NCBI GenBank assembly: GCA_036741775.1
Contig: DAINRQ010000026.1
Coordinates: 1 to 64,000 of the forward strand
DNA length: 64,000 nt
Direction: 5' to 3'
Origin: JAJKIV01 sp036741775
Lineage (GTDB): Bacteria > Gemmatimonadota > Gemmatimonadetes > Gemmatimonadales > Gemmatimonadaceae
Shown: positions 42,877 through 50,782 of the stretch, one piece after another
Numbering within the stretch: position 1 is the stretch's first letter
How the letters are laid out: each line of letters opens with the position of its first letter
Notes under the pieces: generated by a model
Databases searched by the model: none
What the model was told of the DNA's origin: nothing
What the model saw: only the letters and a program-made list of their open reading frames with translations
Program-made: the position numbers and the translations under genes

Positions 42877-44190
42877 ATGGCCATGGCTCTGACAACCATG
42901 CAGGCGTATCTCGGGCCAGTGGCGCGCTGGACGTTCTACACGCTGGTCCTCGTCCTCGCGCTCATCGGCTTCCTGTTCATCACGCGCGGCACCGCCGTGC
43001 GGCACGTGCGCGGCGTCGGCGCCGATGGTGCACCGGTGGCCCCAGCCGAGCCACAGTTCCTGCTGAGCGTGGCTCTGCTCACGAACACACCTCTCAGCGG
43101 TGGCAACCGTGTAGAGATAGCCCTCGACGGTGACGGCACCTTCCCCCGTCTGTGGGACGACCTCCGCTCGGCCCGCCAGTCCATCATCATCCAGAACTAC
43201 TACAAGCAGTCCGGCGATGTGGCCGACACGCTCAGCCGGATCCTGCTCGAGCGGGCCGCGGCCGGTGTCAGGATCTTCCTGCTGTACGATGCCTTCGGCA
43301 CGTCGAGCATTTCGGCCGAGCGCCTCGCCGCCTTCCGCGCGGCCGGCATCGAGGCCGTGCCGTTCCGCCCGTTCCGCCTGTCTACGTTGTGGGTGATGCA
43401 GAACCGCTCGCATGTGCGCGCCTTCGTGATCGACGGCCAGATCGGCTGGACGGGCGGCTTCGGGATCGACGACAAGTGGCTCGGCGACGGACGCACGAAC
43501 GGCGCGTGGCGCGAGACCAACGTGCGCTTCGCGGGGCCGGCGGTCCTCCAGCTCGAGGCGGCGTTCGCCGCTGCGTGGGCAGAGGCGACCGGCGTGCTCA
43601 TCACGGGGCGCACGACGCCGAACCCCCACGCGGATGGGGTCGCGATGGCCGGGCTGCTCTACACCTCGCCCACGCTCGGCAGCACCGCCGCCGAGCGCTA
43701 CCTCGCGCTCTCGATCGCGGGCGCGCAGCGGACACTCTACGTCACCAACGCCTACTTCGCGCCCGACCACAACTTCGTGGACCTCCTCGTCCGGGCGGCA
43801 GGGCGCGGCGTGGACGTGCGGCTCCTCCTCGCCGGTCCGCGCACGGACGTGCGCCTGGCACGGCGGGCGGGGCGAGCCCGCTACGAGCGCCTGCTCGCGG
43901 CAGGCGTGCGCATCTACGAGTGGCAGCCGTCCACGCTGCATGCCAAGACGTTCGTCGTGGACGGGCTCTGGTCCTCGGTCGGCACGATGAACTTCGACAA
44001 CCGGTCGCTGGCCCTCAACGACGAGGTGACCCTCATGATCCTCGACGCCGACGTGGGCCGGCGCATGGACGAGCTCTTCGTCGAGGACCTCCGCTGGGCC
44101 CGAGAGATCAGGGCAGCGCGATTCGCGCAGCGCCCCTGGACGGAGCACGTCGGCGAGCGGATCGCCGACCTTCTCACGCGCCTCCTCTAG
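42877..44190 (+). CDS. phospholipase D/cardiolipin-synthase-like protein
   Basis: A 437-residue protein with one N-terminal transmembrane helix (FYTLVLVLALIGFLFI) and two PLD half-domains. The second HKD motif is standard: HAKTFVVDG, with His355 and Lys357. The first reads HVRAFVIDG at His179, with Arg where Lys is expected. Other family signs are QSIIIQNYY, NAYFAPDHN, RTNGAWRETNVRF and SSVGTMNFDNRS. Typical members join phosphatidylglycerols to cardiolipin at the membrane. The Arg substitution may reduce or change activity. It follows the FUSC gene after 112 bases on the same strand. Confidence 0.9.
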   Translation: MAMALTTMQAYLGPVARWTFYTLVLVLALIGFLFITRGTAVRHVRGVGADGAPVAPAEPQFLLSVALLTNTPLSGGNRVEIALDGDGTFPRLWDDLRSARQSIIIQNYYKQSGDVADTLSRILLERAAAGVRIFLLYDAFGTSSISAERLAAFRAAGIEAVPFRPFRLSTLWVMQNRSHVRAFVIDGQIGWTGGFGIDDKWLGDGRTNGAWRETNVRFAGPAVLQLEAAFAAAWAEATGVLITGRTTPNPHADGVAMAGLLYTSPTLGSTAAERYLALSIAGAQRTLYVTNAYFAPDHNFVDLLVRAAGRGVDVRLLLAGPRTDVRLARRAGRARYERLLAAGVRIYEWQPSTLHAKTFVVDGLWSSVGTMNFDNRSLALNDEVTLMILDADVGRRMDELFVEDLRWAREIRAARFAQRPWTEHVGERIADLLTRLL

Positions 44191-44289
44191 CGGACACGGC
44201 CTTCGTCGATCGCGCAGCGTGGGCGCGCAGCGATCCTCGTCCCCCCGCCGCTTCCGGCGCTGTTCCCGAGGACGTCCGATGACCGAGAC

Positions 44290-44394
44290 CATTGTCCGGT
44301 GACCGCCTCCGCGCCGCTCGTGGCGACGCTCGTCGACGTGACGGGCTCCACCCCCCAGCAGGCCGCTCCCGCGCCAGAGCGGCAGGACACCTAA
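44290..44394 (+). pseudogene. remnant of a GH15 glucoamylase gene, 3' end
   Basis: The last codons before TAA at 44392 read STPQQAAPAPERQDT, matching the C-terminus of the intact GH15 gene at 48898-50691 (LTPRQVAPAAERKDT). At DNA level GAGCGGCAGGACACCTAACG and GAGCGGAAGGACACCTGACG differ at two positions. Upstream the similarity fades (ATLVDVTG against HVGLVNTA). So a second GH15 gene once ended here. Confidence 0.6.
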
Positions 44395-44458
44395 CGAGCG
44401 GTGCGTCGTCGAGGCGCCGATCGACGCGGGTGACATCCGGAGTCGGCGTGTTGGCGGA

Positions 44459-44785
44459 TCATTCCGCCACGGGCCGCTCCGGCGGCCCGTCCTCTCCCGC
44501 GCCGTCCCCGCGGATAACGCTGATCATGCCGTTAGGCTCGAGGTACGCGCGCGCGACGTCGCGCACGTCGGTAATCCCGTGGAGGCGGAGCTGCTCGTCC
44601 AGCTCCTCACGGCGCATGAACTCTCGTTGCAACGCGCGCTCGTTGATCTGGCCGTCGACGATCAGCGGGGAGGGCCGGGCTTGAGCGCACGTGCGAGCGG
44701 TTCCTACCGGTAGGCGAGCGCGTCCAGCGCGACACTCCAGAAGAGGATCGTCATGATGAGCAGCACGCTGTCGGCGATGTTTGGA
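44459..44785 (-). pseudogene. DUF421 (YetF-like) gene remnant
   Basis: The C-terminal cytoplasmic domain of DUF421 proteins is intact in one frame: RPSPLIVDGQINERALQREF, MRREELDEQLRLHGI, RAYLEPNGMISVIRG. The preceding membrane helix, SVLLIMTILFWSVALDALAYR, is in another frame and ends in a stop at 44704-44706, so an indel separates the two. Upstream the first two helices are gone. The gene no longer makes a full membrane protein. Confidence 0.8.
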
Positions 44786-44935
44786 CATGTACTGCGCCAC
44801 GCGCGGATGTGGCAATTGCGACGCGGGAACCGGGCCACGCCTGTCGGAGACGCTCGGTGAGCACGTTCGCGGTACCCGGACTTCGAAAGAGTCAGCCGCG
44901 TGCGTCGGCGGGCGGCGCAATATGGACGTGGCGTA

Positions 44936-45126
44936 CGCCATGCGCACCGCGACGAAGCGGTACCGGACCACGCCGCGCTCCGCGGGCTTTGCCAGCACCC
45001 TCCGTATTTCACGACGGCAGTGCTGCCACACTCGCCGAGGTCGTCGAGCACTACGACCGCGTACTGACGCTCGGCCTCTCGTCGGTACAGAAGCGGAATC
45101 TGGTGGAGTACCTCAAGACCCTGTAG
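44936..45126 (+). pseudogene. cytochrome c peroxidase (MauG-like) gene remnant
   Basis: The 3' part reads SVFHDGSAATLAEVVEHYDR and VLTLGLSSVQKRNLVEYLKTL, the C-terminal signature of dihaem cytochrome c peroxidases. Just upstream, in another frame, AMRTATKRYRTTP is the preceding stretch. Removing an extra GC near 44979 and adding one C before CACGAC near 45018 restores TPLRGLCQHPPYFHDGSA, so at least two indels broke it. The haem-binding part is absent. Confidence 0.75.
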
Positions 45127-45153
45127 CAGGGTCACGACGCTGGGGCGTCGCCG

Positions 45154-45669
45154 TTAGGCAGGGTCATGTCTGTGATCCGCGTCCCGGAGTTGCGCCGCGA
45201 GTGGGTGGTGTCGGGAGAGAACCAGAAGCGCCGTCGCCGCGCCGACCAGGCTTCCAGTGAAGATCCTGAGCCAGGCGAGCTCTCCCAGTCCAAGATGCGA
45301 GAGCAGGACGGTAATCATCGCGATCGCGATCTCGAGCGTGACGAGCCCGAACGCCAGCGCGAGGGCCAGGCTCGGTTCGCGCTCGGCGCCGTGAACGGCC
45401 GACACCATCACTATCCCGTACACGATGTTGAGCAGGTAGTGCACGACCGTGAAGACGGTGATGCCGCCCAGCGCCGTGAACGTCTCGAACGGGTGGCCTA
45501 CAAAGGCGTCCACCAGGGCCAGCCACACCCAGATGGCGGTGGCGACGACGATCCCGAGCGCGGTTCCTTCCCGCAGTGTGTCGTGGGTGCCCGACAGGGA
45601 AACGAGGGTCATGCCTCGCAACCGCGAGTACGCGGCGGTCATGAGGGCAGGGAATGCAGGGCGTCTCAT
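45154..45669 (-). CDS. unknown membrane protein with four helices
   Basis: A 171-residue protein with four predicted helices: GIVVATAIWVWLALVDAFVG, FTALGGITVFTVVHYLLNIV, ALALAFGLVTLEIAIAMITVLL, and LRIFTGSLVGAATALLVL. The order and a His in the second helix (VVHYLLN) recall small membrane proteins of unknown role. GGAGA lies before the ATG at 45669. Copy 2 of the 63-bp repeat is 59 bp upstream. Stop TAA is inside GCCTAACG. Confidence 0.75.
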   Translation of the reverse strand: MRRPAFPALMTAAYSRLRGMTLVSLSGTHDTLREGTALGIVVATAIWVWLALVDAFVGHPFETFTALGGITVFTVVHYLLNIVYGIVMVSAVHGAEREPSLALALAFGLVTLEIAIAMITVLLSHLGLGELAWLRIFTGSLVGAATALLVLSRHHPLAAQLRDADHRHDPA

Positions 45670-45727
45670 ACGTCCATCTCCGCGTGGCAGCCGGGTGCGA
45701 TGCGTGGTCTGCGCTCCGGATGTAGGG

Positions 45728-45790
45728 TTACGCGCGGACGGTGGAGGCGGCAATCACGCGTTCGTACCGCCGAATGGTACGCGCGTCTGG
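45728..45790 (-). repeat. 63-bp repeat with internal hairpin, copy 2
   Basis: Ungapped partner of 40261-40323, 84 percent identical. The hairpin CGTACC-GCCGAAT-GGTACG is kept although its loop differs by one base. It lies in the gap between the membrane protein gene and the LuxR-type gene, both leftward. Confidence 0.75.
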
Positions 45791-45804
45791 CGTGCGCCCG
45801 CCGC

Positions 45805-46449
45805 TCAGATCAATCCACGACGAACCGCGTGAATCACCGCCTCGAGCCGGTTGTGCGTGCCGAGCTTCTGGTTCACGTGGTAGAGATGATTGCGAAGGGT
45901 CTGCGGCGAGATGTCGAGCTCTTTCGCCACCTGCGCCGGCGTCTTGCCCTGTGCGAAGAGGCTCAGCAGGCGCTGCTCCTGTGGCGTCAGTAATGCCACG
46001 GGCACTAGATGGTGTTCTTCATCCGCGAGCTGGGTGATCTCGCGCGCGACCTCGCGAAGCCGCTCGAACAGGGCGCGCCGCCGCCGGCTCGCCGTGATGT
46101 CGTGCGCGAGGTGGACGATGAGCGCAGGGCCGGACCGCAAGGGCTCGAACACGAGGACCGAAACGTTGAGCCAGAGTGACACGCCGCTCGCGGTCTTGAG
46201 CTCGAGATCGAAACTGGAGGCACCGCGGTCGCGAATCACTCGCTGGCAGTACTCCGCATCGAGCAACTTGCCGAGTGGCCCCCGCGCGTCCGTCAGCGTC
46301 GGGAATGACTGGTGGAGGGCCTCCGCGGCACTGAAGCCTGTGATGGCTTCGGCCGCGGGATTCCATGCCCAGATCTCGGCGCGCGCGGTGAGCGCGAATG
46401 CCGGGTCCATCGTGCGCTGGAGCAGCTGTCTCAATCGATCACGTTGCAT
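45805..46449 (-). CDS. PAS-LuxR-type transcription regulator
   Basis: A 214-residue protein: one PAS domain at about 10-130 (RTMDPAFALTARAEIWAWN, AITGFSAAEALHQSF, ending AHDITASRRR), a short linker, and a C-terminal LuxR-type helix-turn-helix at 150-212 (LTPQEQRLLSLFAQGKTPAQ, VAKELDISPQTLRNHLYHVN). It resembles PAS regulators of the FixJ/GerE type without a receiver. The start at 46449 has GGAG upstream. Signal and targets unknown; the next genes are the DUF4142-cupredoxin pair, divergent. Confidence 0.92.
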   Translation of the reverse strand: MQRDRLRQLLQRTMDPAFALTARAEIWAWNPAAEAITGFSAAEALHQSFPTLTDARGPLGKLLDAEYCQRVIRDRGASSFDLELKTASGVSLWLNVSVLVFEPLRSGPALIVHLAHDITASRRRRALFERLREVAREITQLADEEHHLVPVALLTPQEQRLLSLFAQGKTPAQVAKELDISPQTLRNHLYHVNQKLGTHNRLEAVIHAVRRGLI

Positions 46450-46601
46450 TCGGTCTCCGTCGCAGTGCCGGGGCGGCGTCCATCTCAGCGAGCCCGTCGC
46501 TCGCGGTGACCCAGTACGTAAGTTGCAGGAGGCGAGGGTGAAACAGGCGTCGCTGCCTGTCCCGACGTGCTCGGAGGCCACTATCAAATAGAGGGGTTAC
46601 C

Positions 46602-47198
46602 ATGCCATCGCATGCAGTCGTCGTTCGCGCCATGACAATCGGCGTCGCCATCGCCCTCATCGCGCTCGCCGCCTGCGCCCAGACTGACACGGCTGCGGAC
46701 ACGACGGCCGCCAGCGATACCGCCATGCCCGCGGCGGCGGCGGCACCTAACGACGCACAGATCGCCCACATCGCGGTGACCGCGAACGCGATCGACAGCG
46801 CCGCCGGCGTGATGGCGAGGGAGAAGGGATCGGCCAAGGCCATCAAGGATTTCGCACAGACCATGATCACCGATCACACCGGCGTGAACCAGCAGGCCGT
46901 CGCCCTCGCCACGAAGCTCAATGTTACACCCGAAGACAACGACGTGAGCCGCCAGCTCAAGAGCGGGGCCGATCAGGCCCAGGCGACCCTCCAGGGGCTG
47001 ACCGGCGCCGCCTTCGACTCGGCGTACATCGCTCGCGAGGTGGAATTCCATCAGGCGGTACTCGACGCGCTCGATACGACGCTGGTACCCAACGCGCAGA
47101 ACGCGGAGCTCAAAGCATTGCTCGAGAAGGTCCGGCCGGCCATCGCGGCACATCTCGAGCGGGCAAAGAGCATTCAGGGGTCGCTCGGAACGCGGTAG
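46602..47198 (+). CDS. DUF4142 lipoprotein
   Basis: A 198-residue exported protein. The signal peptide ends in a lipobox (LIALAAC, Cys25). An Ala/Thr linker follows, then the DUF4142 four-helix domain: DAQIAHIAVTANAIDSAAGV, DFAQTMITDHTGVNQ, AYIAREVEFHQAVLDALD and LLEKVRPAIAAHLERAKSI. The His residues in the DH and FHQ positions are typical of this ferritin-like fold. GAGGGG lies before the ATG. Its stop overlaps the GTG of the cupredoxin gene by one base, so the two are an operon; partners may act together in periplasmic metal or redox chemistry. Confidence 0.92.
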   Translation: MPSHAVVVRAMTIGVAIALIALAACAQTDTAADTTAASDTAMPAAAAAPNDAQIAHIAVTANAIDSAAGVMAREKGSAKAIKDFAQTMITDHTGVNQQAVALATKLNVTPEDNDVSRQLKSGADQAQATLQGLTGAAFDSAYIAREVEFHQAVLDALDTTLVPNAQNAELKALLEKVRPAIAAHLERAKSIQGSLGTR

Positions 47199-47533
47199 TG
47201 AAGCTGCATGCGGTTATCGCCTCCGTTGCGCTGGTGCTGTCCATGGCGCTGGGCGCGACGGGGGCGTGTTCGCGTCGTGCCTCGCGCAGCCATCAGGTCA
47301 CGATCCGGAACTTCATCTTTCAACCGGCAACTCTGACCGTGGCCGCCGGCGACACTGTCGTGTGGACCAACACCGACTTCGTGCCGCACACGGCAACCGC
47401 GCGGGGAGGTGAGTGGGACTCGAAGAGCGTCGGTGCGAACGGCGCGTGGACACTCGTCGCGCGCGCTGCGGGTCGACACGCGTACTACTGCGTGTTCCAC
47501 CCGAACATGCAAGGGATGATCGAGGTTCGCTGA
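47198..47533 (+). CDS. plastocyanin-like cupredoxin
   Basis: A 111-residue exported blue-copper protein. Signal peptide MKLHAVIASVALVLSMALGA, with Cys24 as a possible lipid site. The domain has QVTIRNFIFQPATLTVAAGD, then VVWTNTDFVPHTATA, with ligands His64, Cys98, His101 and Met104 in YYCVFHPNM. It is an electron carrier in the periplasm. Translation starts at GTG, which overlaps the preceding stop. The electron partner is unknown; the remnant of a cytochrome c peroxidase lies 2 kb away but is broken. Confidence 0.92.
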   Translation: MKLHAVIASVALVLSMALGATGACSRRASRSHQVTIRNFIFQPATLTVAAGDTVVWTNTDFVPHTATARGGEWDSKSVGANGAWTLVARAAGRHAYYCVFHPNMQGMIEVR

Positions 47534-47557
47534 TCGCCGGGTGGAATGCGCGACCGC

Positions 47558-48899
47558 TCAGTCGGACCGACGTACGAGCGGTAACCAGAGCGTGAACGTC
47601 GAGCCCGTGCCAGGCACGCTCTCGACCGTCACGTCTCCCCCAATGCGCTTCGCGAGGCCTCGGCTGATTGCGAGCCCGAGCCCCGTTCCTTCATCGGCGG
47701 AATGGCCGCGACCCACCTGAACGAACGGCGCGAAGATCTCCTCGTGCTTATCGCTCGCGATCCCGCGCCCCGTGTCGGTTACCCGAATCCCCACCATGCC
47801 GCGAGCCGGTTCGCACGAGAGCGTGACCGTCCCGCCGCGGTCGGTGAACTTGACCGCGTTCCCAAGCAGGTTCGCCAGCACCTGTGAGACTCGCTCGGGA
47901 TCCGCCCGGACGATCATGGCGCTATCCGCTTCCACGTATCTGTAGCGCAGTCCCTTCGCCGCCAGCTGCGGCCCGATGAGCGCCTCGGGAACTGCGTCTT
48001 CGCCCGGCTGGCGTCCTCGGCGGCAGCCTGTGCCGCCCGCTCCGCTTCGGCGAGCCGAGCGCGGTCGGTGATGTCCACGAACGCACCGACGGCGCCCCGG
48101 ATCTGTCCAGCGTCGTCGCGGAGTGGGTGCCGCGTACTCGAGCAACCTGGTGACGCTGCCGTCCCGATGAACGATGTCGAACTCCTCGGCGGTCACCGTC
48201 GCTCCGGTCCGGGCAGCGCGCTGCATTGGCAACTGATCCGGCGGGACTTCCTCGCCGCTCCGCATCACACGGAACGGCAGCGTCCCGGCACCAGGTCCGC
48301 TCTTCGATGCGTTCGTCTCACCGGCCAGGCCCAGTTGCCGCGCGAAGGCCGGGTTGACGCGGATCTCGCGGCACTCGGGATCGCTCGCGATCCCGATGCC
48401 TAACGGCACGCGTCGAGCACGGCTTGCAGTTCCGTCATGGCCCGCCGGAGCTCGGCTCCCTGCCGCCGGCCTGGCGCGCGGCGACCTGGGCCGTCACCTC
48501 GATGGCGACGATGGCCGCCCCCTCATCCCCACTCGCCAACAGCAGGATCACGGGAACGCCGCGAAGGTATGCGTCGGCTCGCGCAGCGCGGAAGAATCCG
48601 ATGCCGGCCCGCTGCGGAATCGCGACGCCTGCGAGGATGACATCCGGTCGATTGACGCGAGCGGCCGCGAGAGCTGACTGCCGGTCATCTACAGATTCGA
48701 CCTCGAAGCCCCGATCAGCGCGGAGCTCGGTCATGTGGTCACCCCATGCCGCGTCGCTGCCGACGAGCAGGACTCGCCCCTCTGGCCGGCCGACGCTCAG
48801 GCGAGATCCAACTCGCGACGGCTCCACTAGTTCGCCCGGTGCCGGCGGTGCATGGGTGTTCGCGTGGGATGGCTCCGGTCCTGCGTGTGGCTCAGCCAT
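47558..48899 (-). pseudogene. receiver-PAS-histidine kinase gene, broken
   Basis: The sequence reads, from 48899 down: a receiver-like domain (RVLLVGSDAAWGDHM, RPDVILAGVAIPQRAG, with Ala-Gly where the phosphorylated Asp should be), an indel, RRAMTELQAVLDA, an indel, the PAS part (PLGIGIASDPECREIRVNP), an indel near 48127 after EYAAP, the linker FVDITDRARLAEAERAAQA then EDASRAKTQF, and a jump to EALIGPQLAAKGL, an intact ATPase domain (NAVKFTDRGG, GTGLGLAISR). The whole phosphoacceptor domain that normally follows AKTQF is deleted. A 283-codon frame stays open because two indels cancel, but about 45 residues in it are out of frame. Confidence 0.85.
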
Positions 48900-50691
48900 G
48901 TCGCTTCCCATCGAAGACTACGCCGTCCTGGGAGACACGCGAACCGCGGCACTCGTCGGCAAGAACGGCTCGATCGACTGGCTCTGTCTTCCGCGATTCG
49001 ATTCCGGCGCTTGCTTCGCCGCGATCCTGGGTGACTCGCGACACGGCCGATGGCTGCTCGCCCCCGCGACGCCCGCTCGACAGACCCGCCGAAGGTACCG
49101 CGACGGGACGCTCGTTCTCGAGACGGAGTTCGTCACCGACACCGGCACAGTGCGTCTCGTGGACTGCATGCCACCGTGGGAGTCCATTCCGAACGTCCTT
49201 CGACTCGTGGAGGGCGTGTCTGGTGTAGTCGCGATGCGGATGGAGCTCATCATTCGCTTCGATTACGGCTGGGTCGTGCCCTGGGTCCGAAGGGCCGATG
49301 GAGTTCTAGTGGCCGTCGGAGGCCCCGACGCGTTGGCGCTTCACACGCCAATCGAGGTGCACGGACAGGGTCTCTCGACCGTGGCGGAGTTCACGGTCGC
49401 GGCGGGCGAGAGCGTGCCGTTCGTGCTCAGCTGGTTCCCATCGCATGAAGCGCCTCCGGCAGCGATGGACGTCACCCTTCTCGTCGCCGAGTCGGAGAGG
49501 TGGTGGAGAGCGTGGTCCGCCCAGTGCACGTACCAGGGGCCGTGGCGCGAAGCGGTGGTGAGCTCGCTCATCACACTGAAGGCGCTCACCTACACGCCGA
49601 CGGGCGGCATCGTCGCGGCGGCGACGACCTCGTTGCCGGAATCGATTGGCGGCGTGCGCAACTGGGACTATCGCTACTGCTGGCTGCGAGACGCCACGTT
49701 CACACTCTACGCCTTACTGATCGGTGGGTATCGAGAGGAGGCCGTTGCCTGGCGCGACTGGCTCCTGCGTGCCGTCGCCGGTTCACCATCGCAGCTGCAG
49801 ATCATGTACGGCGTGGCCGGCGAGCGTCGCCTACCGGAAGCCGTGCTGCCGTGGCTACCCGGCTATGCCGCGTCGGCGCCCGTCCGCATCGGCAATGCCG
49901 CTGCGCACCAGCTCCAGCTCGACGTGTACGGCGAGATGGCTGACATCCTCTATCAGGGGAGGAAGGCGGGCATCCGCGTGGAGGCGCACGCGTGGGCGCT
50001 CGAGAACGCAGTGCTCGATTTCCTCGAGGGCGCGTGGACGGAACCGGACGACGGGATCTGGGAGGTGCGCGGGGCACGCCGACACTTCACCCACTCGAAG
50101 ATGATGACGTGGGTCGCTTTCGACAGGGCGGTGAAGTCCGTGGAGCGCTTCGGGCTCGACGGCCCAGTCGATCGGTGGCGACGCATCCGGAGCGCGATTC
50201 ACGCCGATGTGTGCACGCGCGGGTTCGACACAACCAAGGGTGCATTCACCCAGTCGTACGGCTCGCAAGTGCTCGATGCCAGCCTGCTCATGATGGCGCT
50301 CGTCGGGTTCCTGCCTCCAACCGACGAGCGTGTGGTCGGTACCGTGCGCGCGATCGAGCGGGAGCTTACGGTCGACGGCCTGGTTCTCCGTTACCTCACC
50401 CACGTAGCGGATGATGGGCTGCCTCCGGGTGAAGGAACCTTCCTGGCCTGCAGCTTCTGGCTAGCGGACAACTACGCACTCATGGGACGCACTGCGGAGG
50501 CTCGCGCGCTGTTCGAGCGGCTGCTGTCACTGCGCAACGACGTCGGTCTCCTCGCCGAGGAGTATGACCCGGTCGCTGGACGGCTGCTCGGAAACTTCCC
50601 GCAAGCGTTCTCGCACGTCGGACTCGTGAACACCGCCTTCAACCTTACTCCTCGGCAGGTTGCACCAGCGGCCGAGCGGAAGGACACCTGA
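48898..50691 (+). CDS. GH15-family glucoamylase-like protein
   Basis: A 597-residue protein of the bacterial GH15 type (glucoamylase/trehalase-like). The N-terminal beta-sandwich starts MSLPIEDYAVLGDTRTAALV with GSIDWLCLPRFDS; the catalytic alpha/alpha barrel has IGGVRNWDYRYCWLRDATFT near 245, EAHAWALENAVLDFLEG, and late GEGTFLACSFWLADNYAL, which holds a candidate catalytic Glu. No signal peptide, so probably cytoplasmic trehalose or alpha-glucan hydrolysis. Its ATG overlaps the minus-strand ATG of the broken kinase in a CATG palindrome. A relic of a second copy lies at 44290-44394. Confidence 0.93.
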   Translation: MSLPIEDYAVLGDTRTAALVGKNGSIDWLCLPRFDSGACFAAILGDSRHGRWLLAPATPARQTRRRYRDGTLVLETEFVTDTGTVRLVDCMPPWESIPNVLRLVEGVSGVVAMRMELIIRFDYGWVVPWVRRADGVLVAVGGPDALALHTPIEVHGQGLSTVAEFTVAAGESVPFVLSWFPSHEAPPAAMDVTLLVAESERWWRAWSAQCTYQGPWREAVVSSLITLKALTYTPTGGIVAAATTSLPESIGGVRNWDYRYCWLRDATFTLYALLIGGYREEAVAWRDWLLRAVAGSPSQLQIMYGVAGERRLPEAVLPWLPGYAASAPVRIGNAAAHQLQLDVYGEMADILYQGRKAGIRVEAHAWALENAVLDFLEGAWTEPDDGIWEVRGARRHFTHSKMMTWVAFDRAVKSVERFGLDGPVDRWRRIRSAIHADVCTRGFDTTKGAFTQSYGSQVLDASLLMMALVGFLPPTDERVVGTVRAIERELTVDGLVLRYLTHVADDGLPPGEGTFLACSFWLADNYALMGRTAEARALFERLLSLRNDVGLLAEEYDPVAGRLLGNFPQAFSHVGLVNTAFNLTPRQVAPAAERKDT

Positions 50692-50782
50692 CGAGCGACG
50701 AATGCTCGACCCGAAGGCAATTCACAACACGCGTAACGGTAGATCGTTCCGCCACAGGCGGAAGCCGGGGTGAGGACGCGAG

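Noticed and set aside
7286..48899. All frameshifts being sequencing errors
   Set aside because: Possible for single indels, but the missing domains (kinase phosphoacceptor, dehydrogenase middle, marC, DUF421 and peroxidase N-termini) cannot be explained that way.
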